Shown: positions 33,505 to 44,281, counted from the stretch's first letter. The stretch is DNA of 64,000 nt from Mucilaginibacter boryungensis (GCF_015221995.1 NZ_JADFFM010000002.1:434001-498000); one strand, 5' to 3'. The notes: generated by a model not told the origin, from the sequence alone. Numbers and translations: made by a program.

Positions 33505-36500
33505 TTACCAGCCCGGTGTAAAGCCCAAGCCAAATACCGGCTTGCTCACATCAGTACGGTTAATTGGCCAGGCCAGGTAAGGTTCTAATATAAAGTAGCC
33601 AAATACATTTACCCTTAAGGATACACCAGCGCTTAAGGCCGGTACACGTTGGTTAGGATTGTAAACCGGGTCTTTAATTGGTTGGTTGGTTACCGGATCG
33701 GTAACTACGTTATTGCTGGCATCTAACCGGGTTTGATACCCGATCAGATCGGGACTAGTTTGAAATTTTATCTGGTTACCGGCATTCCAGGCTAAACCTG
33801 CATCAAAAAACAGGTTCAGATCTGAAAACAGGAATTTTGACTTAATAGCCGCCAGTTTCTCCGGGCCGGTAAACGGCAGCCTAACCTCAAAACTGCTTAC
33901 TGCTATACGGCTGCCCGATAGCTGATCGATAGTGAAGCCGTTAGTTGGGGTTTTGTTATTATTACTATAAAACGTTTGCGATTCGTAACCACGGATAAGG
34001 AAAGGGTAACCCAGGTATAACGGGTACAAGTTATTTGCCGACCCAAAACGGCCATAGCCATATAGCCTGGCTGCAAATGTTACCGGCTTAACGCGCCAGT
34101 ATTTATTCAGATCTATAGTTGGGGCAAAATAAGTATAAGTACCAAAGTTGTATTCGCCGCCTATACGGTACCTGAAACCATTTAATGGTGCTGCGATACC
34201 GAAATACGAGTTATCGCCTACAAAAGCGGTATTAAAGTTAAACACGGTGAAGGGTTGCAGGCTAACGCCTCCATTGGCAGGGTCGGATTCGTAATCGGCA
34301 CGGGAAATGTGGTGTTTTTGAAAATCGATGGTATAGCCGTTAGCATCATAATAGGTGCTGTATCGATCTACGCGGTATGAATAATAAGCCGCGCCGGCAC
34401 CAAATTCAATACGGTTAACTTTAGAAAAAGGATAGGCTATAAACGCCCCTACCTGGTCCTGGAATATCCTTATAATATCGTACCTTTCCTCGTAGGCGGG
34501 GATACTTTGATTATTATAGGTATAAGTAGTAGGCACTATATTATAAGTAGCGTATTGATACGGAATATGCGATATGCTGGTACCAAAATTCCAGCGGCTT
34601 TGCTGGTTAATGTAAGTAAGCTGACCGCCAAAATCATAAACCTCGCCATTTACAGCGGCGCCGGCATAAATTTGGTTACGCCCCAAAATATCGCTGAACA
34701 CACCCTGGATACCGCTGGCCAAACCTGTACCATAGTTACTTACGCCTACACCAACACCGCTGCTGGCCAAGTAATCCAGCTTAAATTGCGGACGGTATTT
34801 TATCTGGCGGATAGAATCGGCAGGGATACGCGGATAGGATAAATAATTGTTCAGGTTAGCGTTCAGCAAATCTACACCCACTGCTTTAAATGGCGGCAGC
34901 ATAGCAGCATCATAATTGGTTTCCTGCGGTTGCACAACTACCGGTTTAAAATCACTCTCCTTAGCATTGTAGAAGGTATATTTCTGTGCTTTATAATAAG
35001 AGTACAATACATCGTTATTGGCAGAAATGCTCAGCGCGGGCGAGAACTCGGTGATACCGCTGATACCCGTAAACAGGTTAGTCATTTGCTCAACCTTACC
35101 ATCGGCCAGGGTATAACGGTACAGGTTGCGGAAACCATCGCGGTTACTCAGGAAATAAACCTGCTTGCCATCCGACGAATAGACCGGGTTAAGGTTATTG
35201 GCACCGTTAAATACATTGATATCAGTTACTTTACCGGTAGCTATATCCAGTTCGGCCAGGTTAAAGGATATGGCCTGCGAGGTGGTGTTCTGATCGTAAG
35301 TTTTGCGGTCGCTGCTAAAGATGATCTTTTTACCATCCCTTGAAAAACTTGGCTGGTAATCTGAGTATTTATCGTTGGTTAGCTGGGTAACCTTTTTATC
35401 TTTAAAGCTGTACATATATAAGTCGCCCTGGCCTTCAGATAAACCCTGAAATACGATATGGTCGCCATCAGGGCTCCACGACAGGTTACTGAACTGCTCG
35501 GCTTTACCCATAGAAATTTCATCGATCACCTTGCCGCTCGGTATCTCTACCACCAGCATTTTGTTACGGCCCTTGCTAAAAATACTGAAGGCAAACTTCT
35601 TACCATCGGGCGACCATGTACCTGCCGATTCTATAAAGTTAAACTCATCAATATGCGTATTGCTAACCTTGCTGGTGAGTTTCGTTATTATCCGCCCTGT
35701 ATGCGCATCGGCCAGGAAGAGGTCTATCGTAAACAATTCCTTACTGGAAAGGAACGTGACGTAATTACCATCAGGACTAACCGATGGGGCCACTGTATAA
35801 TCGCCGCCGGTTTTATAATCTATCAGTTTCTTACCCACCGGGGTATTCACGGTATCTTTTACATAAGGCTTATAAGCACTTACTATCGCATTTTTCCATA
35901 AGGCCGACAGCGTTTTCTCATCATATCCAAATGTCCTGCGGATACCGTATTCCAGGCCAAAACGGGCTGTATTTTTAAAGAACGGCACTATAATAGTATC
36001 ACCGTAAGTAGACCCCAGGAACGACCAGAACGCCTCGCCATAACGATATGGAAAGTATTTATTTGTCTCTGTTAAATCCTTTACCGATGGGATATCTTTG
36101 GTTTGATAAGCATCGCGCATCCACATAGCTGTATAAGCATCCTTTTTACCAATGGACAGGTATTCGGCCATACCCTCAATCATCCACAGCGGGATATTGT
36201 TGATGTTATCCGTATTGGTGGTATCGTTACCCAATAGCAAATGGTATTGGAAAGCGTGCACCAATTCGTGCCCTATTACGTGGCGGGTAGTTTGGTTGGT
36301 TTCCATTATCGGCATCACCACACGGTTTTTCAGGCCTTCGGTTATACCGCCGGTACCTACATCAATTTCGCCATCAATAGCGGTAGTTTGTTGAAAATCG
36401 GGATGGTTAGCGTAAAGGATAATTGGGTTAGCCTTCCGGAAGGTATCCCGGAATATTTGCTGGTGCAGTGTATACCATAGCTCGCTTTCCTGCGCAAAAC

Positions 36501-36708
36501 GCTTTAGCAGGCTATCGTTCTTCATGTAGTAATAGATCTCGAAGTGCGGGGTTTTGTACACTTTAAAATCCAGTTTTTTATAGCGCACCTTGTTTTGTCC
36601 GAAATATTGCGCGCTGGCCGACTGGCTAACAAACAAACCCGCCAATAAACAAATGCTTATCGCGATATATTTTTTTGCCTTTCTCAATAGGTAGTAATTA
36701 TTATCCAT
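33505..36708 (-). CDS. Gluzincin peptidase - TolB propeller - outer-membrane barrel fusion
   Basis: A 1067-residue exported protein (signal cleaved near SASAQ). Residues about 45-270 form a peptidase-MA-like domain with IGHELVHAFQYH (His147, Glu148, His151) and EGMAEY (Glu178 or Glu182). Residues about 295-600 are TolB/WD40-like blades with repeating PDGxxxxF motifs (WSPDGKKFAF, WSPDGDHIVF). The remainder to the C-terminal FTPGW is a beta-barrel resembling the surface-antigen (Omp85/BamA) type. Such fusions are known in Bacteroidota; the function is not settled, and surface or periplasmic proteolysis is inferred. Confidence 0.9.
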   Translation of the reverse strand: MDNNYYLLRKAKKYIAISICLLAGLFVSQSASAQYFGQNKVRYKKLDFKVYKTPHFEIYYYMKNDSLLKRFAQESELWYTLHQQIFRDTFRKANPIILYANHPDFQQTTAIDGEIDVGTGGITEGLKNRVVMPIMETNQTTRHVIGHELVHAFQYHLLLGNDTTNTDNINNIPLWMIEGMAEYLSIGKKDAYTAMWMRDAYQTKDIPSVKDLTETNKYFPYRYGEAFWSFLGSTYGDTIIVPFFKNTARFGLEYGIRRTFGYDEKTLSALWKNAIVSAYKPYVKDTVNTPVGKKLIDYKTGGDYTVAPSVSPDGNYVTFLSSKELFTIDLFLADAHTGRIITKLTSKVSNTHIDEFNFIESAGTWSPDGKKFAFSIFSKGRNKMLVVEIPSGKVIDEISMGKAEQFSNLSWSPDGDHIVFQGLSEGQGDLYMYSFKDKKVTQLTNDKYSDYQPSFSRDGKKIIFSSDRKTYDQNTTSQAISFNLAELDIATGKVTDINVFNGANNLNPVYSSDGKQVYFLSNRDGFRNLYRYTLADGKVEQMTNLFTGISGITEFSPALSISANNDVLYSYYKAQKYTFYNAKESDFKPVVVQPQETNYDAAMLPPFKAVGVDLLNANLNNYLSYPRIPADSIRQIKYRPQFKLDYLASSGVGVGVSNYGTGLASGIQGVFSDILGRNQIYAGAAVNGEVYDFGGQLTYINQQSRWNFGTSISHIPYQYATYNIVPTTYTYNNQSIPAYEERYDIIRIFQDQVGAFIAYPFSKVNRIEFGAGAAYYSYRVDRYSTYYDANGYTIDFQKHHISRADYESDPANGGVSLQPFTVFNFNTAFVGDNSYFGIAAPLNGFRYRIGGEYNFGTYTYFAPTIDLNKYWRVKPVTFAARLYGYGRFGSANNLYPLYLGYPFLIRGYESQTFYSNNNKTPTNGFTIDQLSGSRIAVSSFEVRLPFTGPEKLAAIKSKFLFSDLNLFFDAGLAWNAGNQIKFQTSPDLIGYQTRLDASNNVVTDPVTNQPIKDPVYNPNQRVPALSAGVSLRVNVFGYFILEPYLAWPINRTDVSKPVFGLGFTPGW

Positions 36709-36872
36709 ATAAAGGGTATTGAGCTATTTTAACGTATAAATTTAAACTTATTGCGCCACTTAAAAAAGAGGCTCGTATTTATATATGCCATCTATAACGT
36801 CACGTAAACTATCCCGGTACTATCGGTTATTACGCTAACAGCCAGCAAAATGCTACGCCTGCCTGGTATTGC

Positions 36873-39200
36873 TTACCGCGGTGGTTTTTGTTCCGTCTTT
36901 TCCGGTTCAATTGGCTGTGGTTGTTGCGTAGGTACAGCCGATGTATCTACCGGCGCCCAACTGCTGTCTACCTCACCACTGTCCCTGGCCATACGCGGCG
37001 ATGGGCAATTATACTCTTTAGTGATCTTAACAAAGGGTTTAGGGAACGGCCCATAGGTATAACCCGATTTTGGATCGGCATAAACCTTTTCCATAAAGGC
37101 GCCGAATATTGGCAATGCCGTGTGCGAACCTTCCCCACTTTCGCTGGAATTAAAGTGCACGCTCCTGTCATCTGCCCCCACCCATATGCCTGTCACCAGG
37201 TCCTTAGTAATGCCCATATACCAACCATCTACGTAATCGCTTGATGTACCGGTTTTGCCGCCTATCTGGTTATCTTTTTTCCAAAGCCCATTATATTCCC
37301 ACAGGGCTTGCGATGTACCACCTGGTTCCTCCATCCCGCCGCGGAACATGTACAGCATCAACCATGCTACTTCCGGGCTGATCACCTGCTCTTGTTTTAA
37401 TGTCCACTCGCCTACCACATTGCCCTGCTGGTCGGTAATTTTCGTTACCAGCAGCGGGTCTACCTTTTGGCCCTTGTTCAGGAAGGTGCTATAGGCCCGT
37501 ACCATTTCGTAAACTGAAACATCATTTGATCCCAGTGAAACCGACGGTATAGCTTTCAGCGGGCTTTCGATACCTACTTTATGCGCATAATCCACAATTT
37601 TATCCCAGCCAACTTTTTCTGTTACCTGTGCAGTAATACTGTTTACCGATTTACCCATAGCCCAGCGCAGCGACATATCCATATAACTGAACTTAAAATC
37701 GGCATTGTTGGGCGACCAGGTTTCTTGTTTACCATCATAGGTATAACTGATCGATACGGGCTTATCGGTAAACTTATCGCAGGGGGTGTAACCGTTATCC
37801 AGCGCGGTGAGATAAGCAAACGGCTTGAATGTACTACCAGCCTGGCGTTTAGCCTGATTGACGTGATCGTACTTAAAATATTTATAGTCTATCCCCCCTA
37901 TCCAAACTTTTATTTTTCCGGTTGATGGTTCCATGGTCATCATACCCGTGTTCAGCAATTTGGTATAATATTTTATAGAATCTACACTGCTTAGCACGGT
38001 ATCGCGCTCGCCGTGCCAGGTAAAAACCCGCATCTTCTTTTTAGCTTCGAAGTATTTATTTATCTGCACCGTATCGCCGTTGTACTTTTTATTAAGTACG
38101 GCATAAACCGGTAAACGTTGCTCAGCTTTCAGCAGAAAGTCTTTAATCTCCACACCCTTACTATCCCTCCATGGGTTTTTGTTACCCCAGATGCCATAAA
38201 AACGCCTTTGCAGCATTTTCATTTTCTCGGCTACGGCTTCCTCGGCATATTTTTGCAGGCGGCTATCTATGGTAGTATATATCTTCAGGCCATCCTCGTA
38301 CAGGTCGTAATCATTATCCTTGCACCATTTTTTCAGCCATTTCTCTACTGCCTGGCGCAGGTAACTATCGCCGGTCGATTCATTATCTACAAAACTCAGG
38401 TCGAGGCCCAGCGGTTTAGCCACATTGGCATCATATTCCTGTTTTTTCAGGTAACCATATTTCTCCATTTGTCCCAGCACGATGTTACGGCGCTGCAACG
38501 ACTTATCGGGATTATTAATAGGGTTATAGGTTGATGTTGCCTTCAGCATGCCTATTAGTGTTGCTGCTTCAGCGGGGTTCAGCACATCGGGGGTTTTATT
38601 GAAATATTTTAGCGATGCTGTTTTGATACCGAACGAATTATTGCCAAACGGTACCGTATTAAAATACATGGTCAGTATTTGCTGCTTATTATAAACGTGT
38701 TCAATTTTGTACGCCGTCAGCCATTCCTTTATCTTATACACTACGGTACGCAGTACCGGGATATGCCTGATGAGCCCCTGCGATTTCCTTTTACGGGTGC
38801 TGAACAGGTTTTTGCCCAATTGCTGTGTAATGGTACTGCCGCCACGCTTATCGCCTTTAGCGGTAGAAACCATACTGGTAAAAAAGCCATAGAAATCGAC
38901 CCCGCCATGTTTGTAAAAACGCACATCCTCTGTAGCGACTAATGCGTGTACCAGGTTGGGCGATATTTTATTGTATTCAACCGGCGAACGGTTCTCGTGA
39001 TAATACTTACCTATCAGGGTGCCATCTGAATAATAAACCTCACTGGCAACGGAGATAACGGGGTTTCTAATATCCTGCATATCAGGAGTATAACCAAACA
39101 GCCAAAGGAAATTAAGTTCGATGGCACAGAAAAACAGGATAACAAAATATATGAATATGGTGAAATACCGCAGGTATTTATTACTGATGCTTTTGAACAT
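36873..39200 (-). CDS. Penicillin-binding protein, class A (1A-type)
   Basis: A bifunctional peptidoglycan synthase of 775 residues from ATG 39200. One N-terminal transmembrane helix is followed by a GT51 glycosyltransferase domain (catalytic Glu91 in ATEDVRFYKHGG, and KRGGSTITQQLGKNLF). The transpeptidase domain has STFK with Ser456, SVNS and GGKTGTSSDYVDGW. The C-terminus is Pro/Gln-rich. The in-frame start at 39257 adds 19 residues and is less likely. It is monocistronic. mrcA-like naming applies by domain architecture. Confidence 0.96.
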   Translation of the reverse strand: MFKSISNKYLRYFTIFIYFVILFFCAIELNFLWLFGYTPDMQDIRNPVISVASEVYYSDGTLIGKYYHENRSPVEYNKISPNLVHALVATEDVRFYKHGGVDFYGFFTSMVSTAKGDKRGGSTITQQLGKNLFSTRKRKSQGLIRHIPVLRTVVYKIKEWLTAYKIEHVYNKQQILTMYFNTVPFGNNSFGIKTASLKYFNKTPDVLNPAEAATLIGMLKATSTYNPINNPDKSLQRRNIVLGQMEKYGYLKKQEYDANVAKPLGLDLSFVDNESTGDSYLRQAVEKWLKKWCKDNDYDLYEDGLKIYTTIDSRLQKYAEEAVAEKMKMLQRRFYGIWGNKNPWRDSKGVEIKDFLLKAEQRLPVYAVLNKKYNGDTVQINKYFEAKKKMRVFTWHGERDTVLSSVDSIKYYTKLLNTGMMTMEPSTGKIKVWIGGIDYKYFKYDHVNQAKRQAGSTFKPFAYLTALDNGYTPCDKFTDKPVSISYTYDGKQETWSPNNADFKFSYMDMSLRWAMGKSVNSITAQVTEKVGWDKIVDYAHKVGIESPLKAIPSVSLGSNDVSVYEMVRAYSTFLNKGQKVDPLLVTKITDQQGNVVGEWTLKQEQVISPEVAWLMLYMFRGGMEEPGGTSQALWEYNGLWKKDNQIGGKTGTSSDYVDGWYMGITKDLVTGIWVGADDRSVHFNSSESGEGSHTALPIFGAFMEKVYADPKSGYTYGPFPKPFVKITKEYNCPSPRMARDSGEVDSSWAPVDTSAVPTQQPQPIEPEKTEQKPPR

Positions 39201-39580
39201 GTGGTAAATATGGAAAATTATGCCGCTATAACCTAACAGCAGACACAAATTTAACAACGTAATTTTGAAAGCGGAATTGTGTTAGTATAATTTCAACCGT
39301 TTTAATCAAATTATACCTATTGCTACTTAATCTCACCAATTTACTATCCTTAAAAAGCTGAATAAGATCAATAATTATTTAGTCTTGATTTTTAGCGTTG
39401 AATTAAATCAATCTCTGCCAACCTGTCACCGTTCCGTCACATCCTATGACGATTTAATACGTTTTTTGACTTTTACCTTTTGACTTTCGACTTGAAAAAC
39501 TGCCATAATCACATTGGCACAGCCATTGTTAATATAGCTGTGTTAAGTAATTTATAAGTAAAGGAAAAAATCAATCATAT
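39201..39580. other. Regulatory gap between the PBP gene and dnaK
   Basis: About 380 AT-rich bases with no gene. It separates the divergent PBP gene and dnaK. Besides the sigma-54-like site it holds GTCACATCCTATGAC, an imperfect inverted repeat at about 39435-39449, and the short direct repeats TTTTGACTTTTACC and TTTTGACTTTCGAC. Confidence 0.6.
39514..39530 (+). promoter_or_regulatory. Sigma-54-like promoter upstream of dnaK
   Basis: TTGGCACAGCCATTGTT fits the sigma-54 pattern TGGCAC-N5-TTGC with one mismatch (TTGT for TTGC at the -12 element). It lies about 50 bases before dnaK. TGCCA (39501-39505) just upstream also pairs with TGGCA. No transcription data are available here. Confidence 0.45.
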
Positions 39581-41491
39581 ATGTCTAAAATCATTGGAAT
39601 CGACTTAGGAACAACAAACTCCTGTGTGGCAGTAATGGAAGGTAACGAACCCGTAGTTATTGCTAACAGCGAGGGTAAACGTACTACACCATCTGTAGTG
39701 GCGTTTGTGGATAATGGCGAGCGTAAAGTAGGCGACCCTGCTAAACGCCAGGCCATCACTAATCCAACCAAAACCGTTTCATCAATTAAACGCTTTATGG
39801 GTAACCAGTTTAACGAGGTTACTAAAGAAGCTGATCGCGTACCTTACAAAGTGGTTAAAGGTGATAACAACACCCCACGTGTAGAGATAGGCGACCGTAA
39901 ATATACGCCACAGGAAATTTCGGCTATGATACTTCAGAAAATGAAGAAAACTGCCGAGGATTTCTTAGGTCAGGAAGTTACGGAGGCGGTTATTACCGTA
40001 CCCGCTTACTTTAACGACGCGCAACGCCAGGCTACCAAAGAAGCCGGTGAAATTGCTGGCTTAACCGTTAAACGTATTATTAACGAGCCTACCGCTGCTG
40101 CCCTTGCCTATGGCCTGGACAAAGCACACAAGGATATGAAAATTGTGGTGTTTGACTGCGGTGGTGGTACACATGACGTTTCTGTACTGGAACTGGGTGA
40201 TGGTATCTTCGAAGTAAAATCAACCGATGGTGATACCCACCTTGGCGGTGACGACTTTGACCAGGTAATTATTGACTGGCTGGCAGACGAATTTAAAAAC
40301 GAAGAAGGCATTGACTTGCGTAAAGACCCAATGGGCTTACAACGTTTAAAAGAAGCTGCTGAGAAAGCTAAAATAGAATTATCAAGCACTACCCAAAGCG
40401 AAATTAACCTGCCATATGTTACGGCTGTTGATGGTATGCCTAAGCACTTGGTTAAATCATTAACCCGTGCAAAATTTGAGCAACTGGCCGATAGCCTGAT
40501 CAAACGCACTATCGAGCCTTGTAAAACTGCTTTGAAAAATGCAGGTTACAGCGTATCTGATATCGACGAGATCATCCTGGTAGGTGGTTCAACCCGTATC
40601 CCTGCTATACAGGATGCTGTACAGAAATTCTTTGGTAAAGCCCCATCAAAAGGTGTTAACCCTGATGAGGTAGTTGCTATTGGTGCAGCTATACAAGGTG
40701 GTGTATTAACCGGCGAGGTTAAAGACGTATTATTGTTAGACGTTACCCCGCTTTCGTTAGGTATTGAAACCATGGGTGGTGTAATGACCAAACTGATTGA
40801 AGCTAACACTACTATCCCAACAAAAAAATCGGAAGTATTCTCTACCGCTTCAGACAGTCAGCCATCTGTAGAGATACACATTTTACAGGGCGAGCGCCCA
40901 ATGGCTTCGGCAAACCGTACCATAGGCCGTTTCCACCTGGATGGTATACCACCAGCACCGCGCGGTGTTCCTCAAATTGAAGTAACCTTCGATATTGACG
41001 CTAACGGTATATTGCATGTATCTGCTAAAGATAAAGCGACCGGTAAAGAGCAGAAGATCCGTATCGAAGCTTCTTCAGGTTTAACTGAGGCCGAGATCAA
41101 GAAGATGAAAGATGAAGCTGAAGCAAATGCCGAAGCCGACAGGATAGCTAAAGAGGAAGTTGAAAAACTGAACTCAGCCGATGCCCTGATCTTCAGCACT
41201 GAAAAACAGTTGAAAGAGTACGGCGATAAAATCCCTGCTGACAAAAAAGCACCTATTGAAGAGGGTTTGAAAAAACTGAAGGATGCTTATGCTGCCAAAA
41301 ACCTGGCTGATATTGATGCTGCACAAACAGAACTAAATGCTTCATGGCAGGCTGCTTCTGAAGATATGTACAAAGCATCGGCAGAAGCCGGTCAACCAGG
41401 CCCTGATGCAGGTGCCGGTCAGCAAGCAGGTGCCAAGCCAGAGGGCGGCGCCGACAGCGTAACTGATGTTGACTTCGAAGAAGTAAAATAA
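39581..41491 (+). CDS. dnaK: Chaperone protein DnaK (Hsp70)
   Basis: A 636-residue Hsp70. The nucleotide-binding domain starts [18 protein letters not shown] and contains the phosphate loop [15 protein letters not shown] and [12 protein letters not shown]. The EF..AGVLTGEV-like linker region is followed by [11 protein letters not shown] and the substrate-binding domain. The C-terminus ends DFEEVK, the usual co-chaperone tail. grpE and dnaJ are not adjacent. It is monocistronic, ending at a strong terminator. Confidence 0.98.
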   Translation: MSKIIGIDLGTTNSCVAVMEGNEPVVIANSEGKRTTPSVVAFVDNGERKVGDPAKRQAITNPTKTVSSIKRFMGNQFNEVTKEADRVPYKVVKGDNNTPRVEIGDRKYTPQEISAMILQKMKKTAEDFLGQEVTEAVITVPAYFNDAQRQATKEAGEIAGLTVKRIINEPTAAALAYGLDKAHKDMKIVVFDCGGGTHDVSVLELGDGIFEVKSTDGDTHLGGDDFDQVIIDWLADEFKNEEGIDLRKDPMGLQRLKEAAEKAKIELSSTTQSEINLPYVTAVDGMPKHLVKSLTRAKFEQLADSLIKRTIEPCKTALKNAGYSVSDIDEIILVGGSTRIPAIQDAVQKFFGKAPSKGVNPDEVVAIGAAIQGGVLTGEVKDVLLLDVTPLSLGIETMGGVMTKLIEANTTIPTKKSEVFSTASDSQPSVEIHILQGERPMASANRTIGRFHLDGIPPAPRGVPQIEVTFDIDANGILHVSAKDKATGKEQKIRIEASSGLTEAEIKKMKDEAEANAEADRIAKEEVEKLNSADALIFSTEKQLKEYGDKIPADKKAPIEEGLKKLKDAYAAKNLADIDAAQTELNASWQAASEDMYKASAEAGQPGPDAGAGQQAGAKPEGGADSVTDVDFEEVK

Positions 41492-41512
41492 TTTCATCAA
41501 GTATATAAATTG

Positions 41513-41546
41513 AAAGCCCCGCCGGATTTTTCCGGCGGGGCTTTTT
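41513..41546 (+). terminator. Intrinsic terminator of dnaK
   Basis: AAAGCCCCGCCGGA / TCCGGCGGGGCTTT is a perfect 14-bp stem with a four-T loop and T-rich tail, 21 bases after the dnaK stop. Confidence 0.95.
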
Positions 41547-41560
41547 GATTGTATATCTTT

Positions 41561-41644
41561 GTCATTGCGAGCGGCAGCGTGGCAATCTCGTAGTACGCAA
41601 ATCATACTACGAGATTGCCACGTCGCTACGCTCCTCGCAATGAC
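41561..41644. repeat. Dispersed palindromic repeat, copy 2 (complete)
   Basis: An 84-base element with outer arms GTCATTGCGAG / CTCGCAATGAC. Its inner arms are GTGGCAATCTCGTAGTA / TACTACGAGATTGCCAC around nine bases. The right part matches the copy at 21560-21590. It lies between dnaK and the GH31 gene. No coding potential is seen inside it. Confidence 0.85.
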
Positions 41645-41649
41645 AAAAA

Positions 41650-43908
41650 TTAAAAAGCAATAACCATCTCATCCCTTAATAACTCCACCACCTTATCCTT
41701 CATCTTCTCAAAGCCATGCCAAACAAAACGCACCTTACTAAATCTCGATTCAAATCTCCCTTCAACAACCGATAAAACCACCTGCTTCTTCCTTGGGTCG
41801 AAGCTAATCTCGCGCTTATAATAACTACCCTGCTCGTAATCATAACTAACACCGTCGTCCTCATAATAGGTGAATGATGTAGCTTGCTTGCCATTCCAAA
41901 TGTGAAGCTGCAAAACGCCGTCACCTGTCTCGTTTGTATTTTGCACTACGCTTTGCATAGGAATAATGGCGCCCGCTTTTACAAACACGGGAAGATCGGT
42001 CAACAGCGCCTCTGCTTTAACCTCTTTGCCACCATTAATTTTTTTATCAGTGCTCAAGCGGTACCATTCGCCGGGGGGCATGTAAACTTTAATGGCACGT
42101 TCGGTACTGGCTACCGGTGCCACCAAAATGTTATCGCCAAACATGAACTGGTTTTGATAGATATGTTCGTACACAATTTCGTCAAACGGATATTGAATAG
42201 CCAGCGTGCGGTTAATTGGTAACCCTGTTTGGTGCGATTGATAGAAGGACGAATAAATGTATGGTAGCAATTTATAGCGTTGCTCAATATCTTTTTTAAT
42301 GATCTTCTCGTTTTGTTTACCCCAGCGCCATGGCTCGCGCATAGCGGTATCTATCATGGCATGGTTACGGAACATGGGGGTGTAAACACCAAGCGAATTC
42401 CAGCGTACCATTAATTCGGGGGTGGGGTTGCCGCTAAAGCCCCCTATATCAACACCGGTGAATGCTACCCCGGTTATGCCCAAACTATTTACCAGACGGC
42501 AGCCCAGCAACATATGCGCATCGTTAGCCGTATTATCACCCGTCCACACCGCCGAATAACGCTGTATACCGGCATAAGCAGCCCGGGTGAGCACAAAGGG
42601 CCGTTGGCCTTGTAAAAGATGTTTAGTGCCCTTATAAGTACCCCGCGACATTTGCATACCATAAGCATTCCGTACCTCTGGCATATAATGCTCGCCAAAC
42701 TTCACCATATTGGGAATATTCTGTCCCCAGGCGGCAGGTTCATTCATATCGTTCCAAAAACCTGCCACGCCGGGTTCTGTCAGCGCACTGAACGATTTAC
42801 CCCACCAGTCGCGCACTTTAGCATCGTAAAAATTAGGGAAGTGGCAGCGTCCGGGCCATACCTCGCCAATATATTTTTCGCCATTGGGATAAGTAGCAAA
42901 GTAGTCGTTTGCTACTCCTTCATCATATTGTTTGTAGCCTTCCTCTATTTTAATGCCGGGGTCGACAATAGTTACTAACCTGAAGCCCATCGCTTTTAGT
43001 TCATCTATCAATCCTTTCGGATCGGGAAAAGTCTTCTTATCCCAGGTGAATATTTTATAGCCGTCCATATAATCGATATCGCAGTACAACACATCGGCCG
43101 GGATGTTGCATTTGCGGAAGTTGCGGGCTATGTCCAGCAGTTCACCGGCGCTCATATAGCTCCAGCGACATTGCTGGTAGCCCAGGCTCCAAAGGGGCGG
43201 CATTTCCATCCTGCCAGTCAGCCAGGTATAATCTTTTATAATTTCGGCCACACCCTGCGCACCAAAGAAGTAATAATTCATGTCGCCGCCATCGGCGCCA
43301 AGCCAATACATGCTATGGTCGGTACTGGCGCCAAAATCGAAATAGGAACGATGGGTATTATCCAGGAAAAAGCCGTAAGTAAGGCCGCTATGTAAGCCCA
43401 CAAAAAACGGGAAGGTTTTATACAAAGGGTCGGATTTGGCATGATAATCAACCGCGTCGGTATTCCAGTTTATATAACTGCTGCCACGCCGGTCAAGGTT
43501 CCCGGTTTTCTCGCCCAGACCAATAAAACGTTCGCCCTTAAACATACGGCGATAGTTGGTTACGCTTTCTCCCTGCCAAACAGTACCAAAGCGTTCATCA
43601 TCGCCACTTAACAAAATGCCATCGGGGGTGTAAAAGTTAAATCGTAGCGGTGCTTTGGTGATACGAAGTTCTAATTCGCCGGTATAAATGGATAGCTCAT
43701 CCGCCGATTCATCATATCTGAGATTGCCTTCAGGTGATTGTATGACCGCGAATGAATGATCGGTGGTGTTAAAATGCTTACTGATATTTACCCGGATAAT
43801 GGTTGGCGAGTAAACCCAAACCCTGGCTTCTGCCTGCGGGGTTTTTAGAATAATATGATTTTCTTTCTGACTGATATGCTGGGTGTTTCCTGATAGTTCG
43901 ACTTGCAT
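41650..43908 (-). CDS. Glycoside hydrolase family 31 alpha-glucosidase
   Basis: From ATG 43908 the protein has 752 residues, without a signal peptide. The GH31 (alpha/beta)8 barrel carries the nucleophile in GFWNDMNEP (Asp387) and the acid/base in WTGDNTANDAHM. A beta-sandwich N-terminal domain and the C-terminal beta domains complete the usual layout. It releases glucose from the ends of alpha-glucans or related oligosaccharides. The open frame back to 44025 adds 39 unlikely residues. It is not near the susCD pair. The dnaK terminator and repeat lie just beyond its stop. Confidence 0.94.
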   Translation of the reverse strand: MQVELSGNTQHISQKENHIILKTPQAEARVWVYSPTIIRVNISKHFNTTDHSFAVIQSPEGNLRYDESADELSIYTGELELRITKAPLRFNFYTPDGILLSGDDERFGTVWQGESVTNYRRMFKGERFIGLGEKTGNLDRRGSSYINWNTDAVDYHAKSDPLYKTFPFFVGLHSGLTYGFFLDNTHRSYFDFGASTDHSMYWLGADGGDMNYYFFGAQGVAEIIKDYTWLTGRMEMPPLWSLGYQQCRWSYMSAGELLDIARNFRKCNIPADVLYCDIDYMDGYKIFTWDKKTFPDPKGLIDELKAMGFRLVTIVDPGIKIEEGYKQYDEGVANDYFATYPNGEKYIGEVWPGRCHFPNFYDAKVRDWWGKSFSALTEPGVAGFWNDMNEPAAWGQNIPNMVKFGEHYMPEVRNAYGMQMSRGTYKGTKHLLQGQRPFVLTRAAYAGIQRYSAVWTGDNTANDAHMLLGCRLVNSLGITGVAFTGVDIGGFSGNPTPELMVRWNSLGVYTPMFRNHAMIDTAMREPWRWGKQNEKIIKKDIEQRYKLLPYIYSSFYQSHQTGLPINRTLAIQYPFDEIVYEHIYQNQFMFGDNILVAPVASTERAIKVYMPPGEWYRLSTDKKINGGKEVKAEALLTDLPVFVKAGAIIPMQSVVQNTNETGDGVLQLHIWNGKQATSFTYYEDDGVSYDYEQGSYYKREISFDPRKKQVVLSVVEGRFESRFSKVRFVWHGFEKMKDKVVELLRDEMVIAF

Positions 43909-44281
43909 AATAAAAGAACAGGCTTTTGAAGCATTGGTTTGTAAAAAACAACACATTGCAATAACAGGTAATGAAACAGGCTGATCTGCCTCCCGGTAGT
44001 TATCAGTGGACAATCGTTCAATCAAGAGCTATCACCAATTAAACTCTTCCATTCATCTACCAACCTTACAAACCAATAGATGAAGCCCCCTATTTTATCT
44101 ATCAACCGCCCAAAATGTACTATATCATACTGTTTTTGCTGTTATAGTGCGTTATCGGGTGTTTGTCGATTTATAACGCAAGATGGTCTATTACATATTT
44201 TTAACCGGGAAAGAAGTTGTTGTTTTGGTCATTGAAACAATCAAACAAAAAATATTTATCAAATAAAAAAACTCAATAATC
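43909..44281. other. AT-rich gap before the small secreted protein
   Basis: About 370 bases between divergent genes without a supportable gene, repeat or RNA. The last 60 bases before 44282 are strongly AT-rich and probably contain the promoter of that gene. Confidence 0.5.
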
